A DNA stretch of 64,000 nt from contig CAIIXF020000006.1 of assembly GCA_903813345.2 (NCBI GenBank), forward strand, positions 40,248,848 to 40,312,847. The letters run 5' to 3'. Positions 56,936 through 64,000 of the stretch are shown here, piece after piece. The notes under the pieces are model-generated. The model ran no database searches, had not been told where the DNA came from, and saw only the letters and a list, made by a program, of their open reading frames with translations. This stretch comes from Owenia fusiformis (lineage: Eukaryota; Annelida; Polychaeta; Sabellida; Oweniidae). Numbering within the stretch: position 1 is the stretch's first letter; every line of letters starts with the position of its first letter. The translations under genes and the position numbers were made by a program.

Positions 56936-59900
56936 ATGAAATCAAATATTTCAAGTATAGCAACGTACATAATAGCAAGTATCTTGATTCAAGTAGTATT
57001 GGTACAGTTCTTCTTATCCACGTATGTACATGTACGTAAACGAATTACATATGACAGACAAACAACAAAAATGATGAAAAAGCATATTAACAGTCAAACA
57101 CGAGATACTGATAATCAAAGAACTTGGAATAATGATAATTTTAAGAAATATGGCACGGGTTATGGAACATTACAGATAACAGAACAGCTACCACCACTTC
57201 GTAACATTTCAAAATTAAGCCAGGGATCGCCAAACAAAAATGGATTTTTGGTGCAATATTTCAATTCCAAGAATTGGAATGAACACAACAAAGCATATAT
57301 TAATTCACAAAATTTCTCAAACTTACCTTGTTATACAAAAACAAAAGTGTTCATAGATTTTGAAAAAAGTATTGTTAATATTGAAAAGGCCCTGACACTT
57401 GTTAATTCAAAATACGGGCCAATAATTCTTCTCTATGCAGATTCAGGACGATTGGAAGAGCTTCTAAACTGGTGGTTGCTGGCTAGGTTTATTGCCAAAA
57501 TGGAGCTTCATAATTTAATTGTTGCAACGGATGATATCAAAATTTGTCCCATCCTTTCAAAATTGTCCATAAACACAATTTTCTTTGTCACCAACACGAC
57601 AGAATTTCAGGAAAATCCAAAACTCGTGATTTGGACTTACAGACTAATCCTTTGGCGACTCTTGATCTCTTATGGCTACGATGTATTCAACTTTGATACA
57701 GATGCGTTTGTTCTACACGATCCCATAGGTCATGTTGAGAGAAATTATCCCCATGCAAGCATAGTTGCCTCTTTAACTAACAATTCACCGAAGAACGTCC
57801 ACATAGAATGGGGCTTTACTTTAAACACAGGAAATGTTCTTTTCCGTAAGGAGCTAAATCGTCAAGGTGAGAATTCAAACAGCATTTTGTATATGCTGCG
57901 AAAATAGATTCAATAATTATAAAAAACTAAAACGGCTTGTAGAACTCCAAAGCGGTCCAAAAAATGGGACATTCGTATTTCAAAAATTAATTTTGATTTT
58001 CTTGATGGAAACCTGTCATATCATATACCAGTGGATAGGAAAGTTATTCATCTTTAATTTGGTATATCATATGTTCAATTCTATTGTAATGTCTATCAGC
58101 CAGTGTCCATAATATAAATGACGTCATTTTCATTTCAAAACGGGTTTCCAAAACTTGCAAAAACGGAAGTTATATTGTCAACTTATTGTCAACAGACGTT
58201 CAATGTGTCCACCAATTTGATCAATTGCAGTCCTCAATTTTGGCCTAAACTGGTTAATAGCATCATTGATATGGGATATATTGCTTAGAGCCCCATCTTG
58301 TTGGAAAATATAAAAAAAAATTGAGAATGAGCTCATATCAGGTTGGTCAAAAAATAACATAATCGGATCATCCGATGCCAACGTCTGTGACTAACACGTA
58401 TTGGGATAACTAACAAAATTGGTGTACCAAGAACACCTTACCTCATTAGTCCCTAAGGACAGGATTGTTGAGAAGTGGAATTCATTGTCTTCACTGTCCC
58501 AACATCATATTAATGATGGTTTTGTCCATTTTAAGCCAAATTTGAGGGCTATTATTGATCGAAATGGTGGACATATTGAACGTCTGTTTATGTAAATAAA
58601 GTTGACAAAAAACTGTTTTTTGCAAGTTGTTTTTTGGAAACCCCGTTTTGAAACGAAAATGATGTAATTTATATTATGGTCGCTGGTTGACAGACACTAT
58701 AGTAAATTTGAACTTATGACATTCCTAATTATTATCCACTGGTATACAATAAGACATGTTTTCAACGAGAAAATCAGTATTTATTTTTGAAATACGAGTG
58801 TTCCATTTTTGGACCACCCTGTATAGGGTGTCTCAAAATATGTACCCAAAAGTATATCAACAGCAGAGACAAACCAATTAATATTTTCAACCATTTTTTG
58901 CATGGTCTTGTAGATAAAAGATGAAAGTTTTTCCCCTATACACAGTTTTTAATTCAGTTTTGCCTTTTTGATACTTTAATCCGTTACCCTTTACACCACA
59001 TATTCAATGTAACCTCATATTCCGATGAAAGTCTGCATCCTTGCTACTACATTGTTCATTACATTTGATATTTCTGATGGAATCTTTCATGTGTTTTGAC
59101 TTCTGTTCAGATGCTAGTCTGAAGTTGTTCTAGGTCTCTTATCTTGGGTTTAGCATACAAATGGTCCTTCAAATAGCCTCAGAGAAAAAAGTATGGGCCA
59201 TCAAACATGGTGAATAGGGAGGCCTTCGCAATGTCTTATAGCCCCCTCATACTGAGAGGTCAGAGGTTCAAGAAACTGCATTGGTTGGGATTCTAGTGTA
59301 GCTTTTGTTGTGTATATCAATTTGAGACCACTGTGTTTGGATATTACTTGGTCTCCAGGCTAGTCTGCCTAACTCTGGAAGGAAACTCCTGAGTCATTTG
59401 CTCACAATTGACCTGATTATCTGTGTTTGTTCTGTCATCCTCAAACATCTTCCTCTGTCTCTATTTGAAGGAGTGTTTTAATGCTCATTCCAAGCAAAAA
59501 GACCTAAAACAACTTAAGGGCAACATCCAAAGAGAAATCAAAAACATTCCACCAGAATTATTATCAAATGTGATGAACAATGTAGCAGTAAGAATACAGG
59601 CTGTCATTGCAATGATGAGGTTACATCGATTATGTGGTGCAAAAAGTAAAGGGTTAAAGCATCAAAAAGACAAGGCTGAAATAAAAATGGTGTATTTGGA
59701 AAAAACGTTCGTCTTTTGGCTACATGACCATGCAAAAAATGTCTGAAAATATTGATTGGTTTATCTGTGCTTTTGAAATACTTTTGGGTACATTTTTGAG
59801 ACACCCTGTAAGTTTAAAGATTAATCAAATACGTGTAGTTATATTCCTAAGTAAAACAAGGGGTTCTTTCAACTTTGATGTAAATCGGTATACAGAAACA

Positions 59901-61474
59901 AATCTTATTTTTGACTAAACAACGTAACTTTTAGCCGGGTAAGTGTCAAATGACCTCCTACCCTTTTACACCGGCCTCCCTATTATTGAGCCACTGCAAA
60001 AATCCTATCTATAAATCTTTGTGCATTGTTACACACTGTTGGACGTACTGTAACTCTGACATGATGACAACTGCTAGAAATGTGCAATACAGACACTTAA
60101 TTTTCCTTTAAATTGCCCTCGAAATGACCAGAAATTCCCCTCGCTATAACCCGTATACACATATACTTTGATACGCTTATCTTTTTCAGGGACACTTCTG
60201 GATTCTGAAACTTTGCAATCTTATGTAACTTTCCAATATATATAATGATGTATTACATACCTAGCGAAGCATTTGTATGGAAGTCAATGGGAAAGTTAGC
60301 GAGCTATATCCACCGATATTGCCCGATTACCCCGATATAGCCAGCTTACCTCGTTTTGATATTAGATTTCTTTAATAACCATGATAATATCATGACGTCA
60401 CGTCATTGATACAAAGTAACCATGGGAACAAAGGCATGTAATACATCAGTTATGTCACTATGACGTGAAATATGCCTTCGTTCTTGCCCAAATATAGAGC
60501 CTCCCAAGGTCGGCCTATATTGGGAGAACTCAGGCATATTTCACGTCATAGTGACATAACCTCTAAATATAACATGACAGGATGGCAATACTTGAGTTTA
60601 TGGGGGAATTTATACTCATGGAACACCTTGTACATATTTTTTTACAAGTCACACGTTTTGTTGACCTACTTTTTGACACTAATATTTAAAAAAAATGTAA
60701 GAGTAATTGAAAATCAATTTGAAATAGAAAAAACTCGAGATTTGACCTATTTTGGCATTCCACCTAATTTCTTAGTTAACCATGTAAGTTGGTTTAAGTA
60801 AGTTGTTATAGTTGGTGAGAAAATTGGGTATAGGAGGAAGAAAGAACGAAACAACTTAAGAAGAAAAGAATGAAAGAAAGGAAAAAAATAAAGAAAACAG
60901 GAAAACCCAATGATTATTTATTAATACCAAATGTTTTTTTTTTGTATTTTTAGAATTCCTAAAACTCTTGCCATTTACTTATGTTCCTTTATCAGGAATC
61001 ATCTTACCTCCTCATGCAAACTGATTCCATATTGGACTTTTTTCAGCTTCATTTTGGGGTTTCTTGGACGACATGTGTGAAGCAGTCGGACTTACTGAAA
61101 TTGCTGTTGATGACCAAGTAATGGTCAACGAGGTACTAATTGGTAGTGGGATCAAATGGAATAACACTACAAAACCATTTGATAACCCTGGAAACATAGT
61201 CGGTGTGACAACAGATGGCCTTGTAGTGAGAGCCCTATCTGCAATAAATTCCTGCCGAATAACATGTTTTAAAAGAAAGAAACATTATGTATGGCACACT
61301 AGACGTAAGTCTGAAAATACAAACTGGTTACTGAAAAATGACTGGGAAAAGTTGTTGACTAAAGGGAATAACATAACAATGCTAGTTAACCAGACTTTAT
61401 ACTTAAACTTAAACAAGAACTTGAACAGTAGTATTAACATGACTGGCCTGATGCTGAATGACATTAAAACGTAA
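56936..61474 (+). CDS. Type II membrane glycosyltransferase (nucleotide-diphospho-sugar transferase fold), copy B
   Basis: Exon 1 is 56936-57866 (donor CAAG|GTGAGA) and exon 2 61047-61474 (acceptor TTTTTTCAG), phase 1, 452 residues. Residues about 8-30 form a signal-anchor, followed by a polar stem (to ~110), as in Golgi-lumen enzymes. The catalytic part shows LYADSGRLEELLNWWLLARF, MELHNLIVATDD, then YGYDVFNFDTDAF with the DxD-type metal/nucleotide-sugar motif at 254-256, LNTGNVLFRKE, and an acidic DDQ in exon 2. This order is that of the Nucleotid_trans (GT77-like) family; donor sugar and substrate are unknown. Several N-x-S/T sites lie near the C-terminus. The frame is intact, so this is the likely functional copy. 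The 3.2 kb intron contains two mariner elements. Confidence 0.82.
57949..58821. mobile_element. Mariner-derived element with head-to-head transposase ends
   Basis: Right tip GGAACACTCGTATTTC-type inverse ending GGACCACCCTG then TA; the left tip is degraded. Minus strand 58178-58381 has FQQDGA (second catalytic Asp region) joined to GGHIERL, and the plus strand at about 58500-58595 has the same C-terminus (FKPNLRAIIDRNGGHIERLF). So each half carries the 3' end of the transposase gene in opposite directions. Confidence 0.75.
58824..59808 (+). mobile_element. Mariner-like element abutting the previous one
   Basis: Tips AGGGTGTCTCAAAATATGTACC and GGTACATTTTTGAGACACCCT, with inverted arms of about 190 bp. 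It shares the TA at 58822-58823 with its neighbour; right TA at 59809-59810. The plus-strand fragment DLKQLKGNIQREIKNIPPEL then VMNNVAVRIQAV is the C-terminal part of an IS630/Tc1-mariner transposase. Confidence 0.75.
59811..61046. other. Right part of glycosyltransferase copy B intron
   Basis: No gene. A foldback at 60447-60560 (ATGTCACTATGACG / CGTCATAGTGACAT) is a sister of the one at 8023. The last ~80 bp before the acceptor are collinear with the copy A intron end. Confidence 0.5.
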
Positions 61475-62458
61475 CTTAAACACCATATTCTAAGTGCTAC
61501 GATTTTCTCGTTTCGTTCAGTGGATGGAAGGCAAAAAGCAATTGCATCGATTGCATTTAGCTAGGATGTAGAACAATTTGTCACATCGATCTGATTACTA
61601 TCGTCCAATCAGAGACTGAAATCAATCATTTACGGAATGTACAAAAATTGCGACTCTATTTCAAATGTGGTGTTATCATTTTAATCATTTACAGCTCGCT
61701 GTGTGCACAGGTACACACACATACAGGTACACACCACAGCCGTTTACGAGTAGTGTCCCACCCAGTCAAACACCAAGAATTACATGACGCACAAACAAAC
61801 TTGTCTGAACCGGGAACATACTTCTAATAATTGTGTAATATTTTTTATGTATTCTAAAGTTTGAAAACTACATGCAGATTTAGATGGAAAAAATTACAAA
61901 AATAGCCAAGATTGGAAAAATCTTGGGTAGGGGAGGCAAATATCTTTTTACAAGAACAATAGAGATATTGTTTTATTCCATATTACTACTGTTTTCTCAG
62001 GAAAATATGAAGGAATAAAAATCTCATTACATGAAAAAATCGTGATGTCCCTTGGAAAAATCGAAATTGGAGCGTATTACATGAAAAAATCGTATTGTCC
62101 CCGGGAAAAAATCGTATTGGAGCATATTAACCTATTTCGGCTTCCCGGTTATTTTTTCCCGCTTATTTGCATTATCCAAATGTAGCATTTTAGAATGGTG
62201 TATTAAGGAATTATTATTTGTGGTCGGGATTACATATGGGTTTTATTCCTCGGAAAATATGATATTTACCTTGGACTAAATGATATTGACACTCGGTCGC
62301 TGCGCTCCCTCGGTCAATATCATATATCCTTCGGTAAATATCATATTGTCCCTCGGAATAAAACCCATATTCAATCCCCCCAGTAGATAATCTATATGTA
62401 TTGTTTGTTAGATATCTGATAGACATGTTCAGGCCCTTTCAAAAAATCATGCATATTA
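61475..62458. other. 3' flank of glycosyltransferase copy B with hairpin repeats
   Basis: The first ~80 bp match the 3' flank of copy A. Later, ATGGGTTTTATTCC ... GGAATAAAACCCAT (62237-62370), with an inner GATATTTACC / GGTAAATATC pair, makes a strong palindrome around CTCGGTCGCTGCGCTCCCTCG. Confidence 0.5.
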
Positions 62459-63800
62459 ACAGGATCTTAAGAGGTTCTGGACAAATCATTTGATTCTGGA
62501 CTTGTCATATTTTTTTTTCAACGAAATCACATCCAAGGGTTGAATTTTTATTAGCTATTTAGAGAGTGAGTCCTGCCTAGTATTAATTTCAATAAAAAAG
62601 TTAAAATAGAACCCTATTTGAGAGTCAATCTAATACTTACATTACATTGATAAATTAAGGCAAATCCTGAAATATTTTTAAAGTGCATTTTTTATGAAAT
62701 ATTATCCAGCAAGTATTTAAATGAAACGGTCTTATTTAAATACAAATCATAACATGATATTTTTCATGAAACATTTTTCAATGAAATTCAATTGAAGGGT
62801 CAAGATAAAACGAGCTAATTTAGGTGAAAACCCTTACATGATGATGTGTTTTCATAACTTCTTTCATAAAATTCCATCAAGGGGTGAAGATAAAATGATC
62901 GAATTTAAGTGATTTAAGGATCACGAGAATATGTTTTCTTTGATATTTTCTATGAAATCCCATCCAATGGTCAAGGTAAAATTTTGATTTTGATTTTGAT
63001 TTGGTCACGTGTTCGAAAGATCCATATAAGGCCCATAGAACCATATAGGAACGTCATTTTGAATGTCACATGATAGATCCATATAAGGCTTTTAGAACCA
63101 TTTATGGAAAGATGAGGGGAAGCCCCTGACACCTGTTTCACGATTTTTATGCACTTCATTATTGTACCGAAGTTTGCCGATTCGATTCGTCGTATTTCGG
63201 AATCCTGGTGACAATTTTATACTCCATTGGAGTATTTTTGACCTACTTCTTATGACGGAAATTCCCGAACCTTGTTCGGATTAATCCGGATTTTCTGACC
63301 TACCTTATCTACCGAGATTTCACGAGTTAACATTCGTCTCATTCCGGAATCCTGGTGACAATTTTATACTCCATTGGAGTATTTTTGATCTACTTTTTCT
63401 GGATTTTGCCCTACTTATTATATCTTGACAACAAGCAAATCAAAAAGTTCGACATGAACGGGTCTCGATCAACTAACCTAGACTATGGAAGCCAGGCACG
63501 CTAACCATTAGGCCAACGAGCTAGCGATATGAAAGAACAAAAGTATTATATATTTATACCGAGCGTCAATTCAAAATGATCCTTACTTTTGTCTCCACTT
63601 AAATACGACTCGTCAGTTGTATCCAGAATAGTAGAACGCCTATGGCGCTAGTGAATAACCAAGTCCCAGGTGAGTGGTTCGTATCCCTCCGTGATATACT
63701 ATTTTTGTTTTATTAAATACGACAGAAAGGAGCAAGGTGTAGGTTGAAAACAAGACGTTAGTTTGTTTCAAAACAGTTTGGAAACATTAATCTCTGATAA
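62459..63800 (+). repeat. Third arm of the giant-element family
   Basis: Begins ACAGGATCTTAAGAGGTTCT like the element at 14517 and follows the arm in order: unique 5' part, two ~147-bp units (palindromes near 63208 and 63362), a tRNA-like segment on the minus strand (63455-63530) and the end GACAGAAAGGAGCAAGGTGT. A matching inverted arm is not inside the window, so either the element continues past 64000 or this is a solo arm. Confidence 0.8.
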
Positions 63801-63834
63801 TTTAAGGTTTTCCACTCCTGAAGGGCCTCTAGAT

Positions 63835-64000
63835 CTATGAAATTCAATAATCCACTCAGTAAAAATACGATTTCTCTGCAACCTGATGTCCAATCAAGAT
63901 CATTCAAATATATATGTGTTCCTGACACGTTTGGGCGTCCGGGAATAAAATTGCTTGTGAAAACTATTTACAAAAGTGTTCCAGAGACCCTTATCTACTT
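63835..64000 (+). pseudogene. Fragment homologous to the peptide-gene intron (third copy)
   Basis: AATCCACTCAGTAAAA, CAACCTGATGTCCAATCAAG, TGTGTTCCTGACACGTTTGG and TTGCTTGTGAAAACTATTTA match 8595-8835 in intron 1 of peptide copy A, with one ~110-bp gap. No exon is visible before the window ends; an exon 2 and 3 may lie beyond. Confidence 0.65.

Overview
The window is AT-rich eukaryotic nuclear DNA. Its genes are broken by introns with GT..AG borders, intergenic space is long, and Tc1/mariner, hAT-like, TTAA-target and non-LTR elements are dense and often nested. HMCES with vertebrate-like architecture, a secreted Cys-rich peptide gene and a Golgi-type glycosyltransferase all point to a metazoan. 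A marine invertebrate such as a mollusc or other lophotrochozoan is my guess from style, not from a diagnostic marker.

Three gene families are recognisable, all on the + strand. (1) A three-exon gene for a 112-residue secreted cysteine-rich precursor is complete at 32.09-34.43 kb. An older copy at 7.2-9.8 kb keeps exons 1 and 2 only, and a scrap of its intron reappears at the right edge (63.84-64.0 kb). (2) A two-exon type II membrane glycosyltransferase (nucleotide-diphospho-sugar transferase fold) is intact at 56.94-61.47 kb. A decaying copy at 10.31-26.06 kb carries a 1-nt frameshift, a changed DxD motif and an 11.4 kb insertion in its last exon. (3) HMCES, the SRAP-domain DNA-protein crosslink sensor for abasic sites, lies at 37.46-49.07 kb in nine exons. 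Its eighth exon sits in a 130-bp tandem triplication. Peptide-plus-glycosyltransferase blocks occur as two diverged copies (A about 0.8-26 kb, B about 29.8-62 kb), with HMCES inside block B only.

Layout: 0.8-2.6 kb foldback repeats upstream of peptide copy A; 2.6-7.1 kb two sister inverted-repeat elements carrying mariner and LINE debris; 7.2-9.8 kb peptide copy A; 10.3-14.5 kb glycosyltransferase copy A; 14.5-25.95 kb giant inverted-repeat element; 26.0-29.8 kb repeats; 29.9-31.2 kb foldback element; 32.1-34.4 kb peptide copy B; 37.5-49.1 kb HMCES with a LINE, a TTAA element and a mariner in its introns; 49.1-50.6 kb antisense LINE; 52.4-56.1 kb nested inverted-repeat element; 56.9-61.5 kb glycosyltransferase copy B; 62.46 kb onward a third arm of the giant-element family.

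The most unusual object is the 11,435-bp element at 14517-25951. It has inverted arms of about 1.45-1.6 kb, a 6-bp TAACAA target duplication, variable-number ~147-bp tandem units and tRNA-like modules inside the arms, and no transposase that I can recognise as its own. The empty site is preserved in the paralogous gene copy B.
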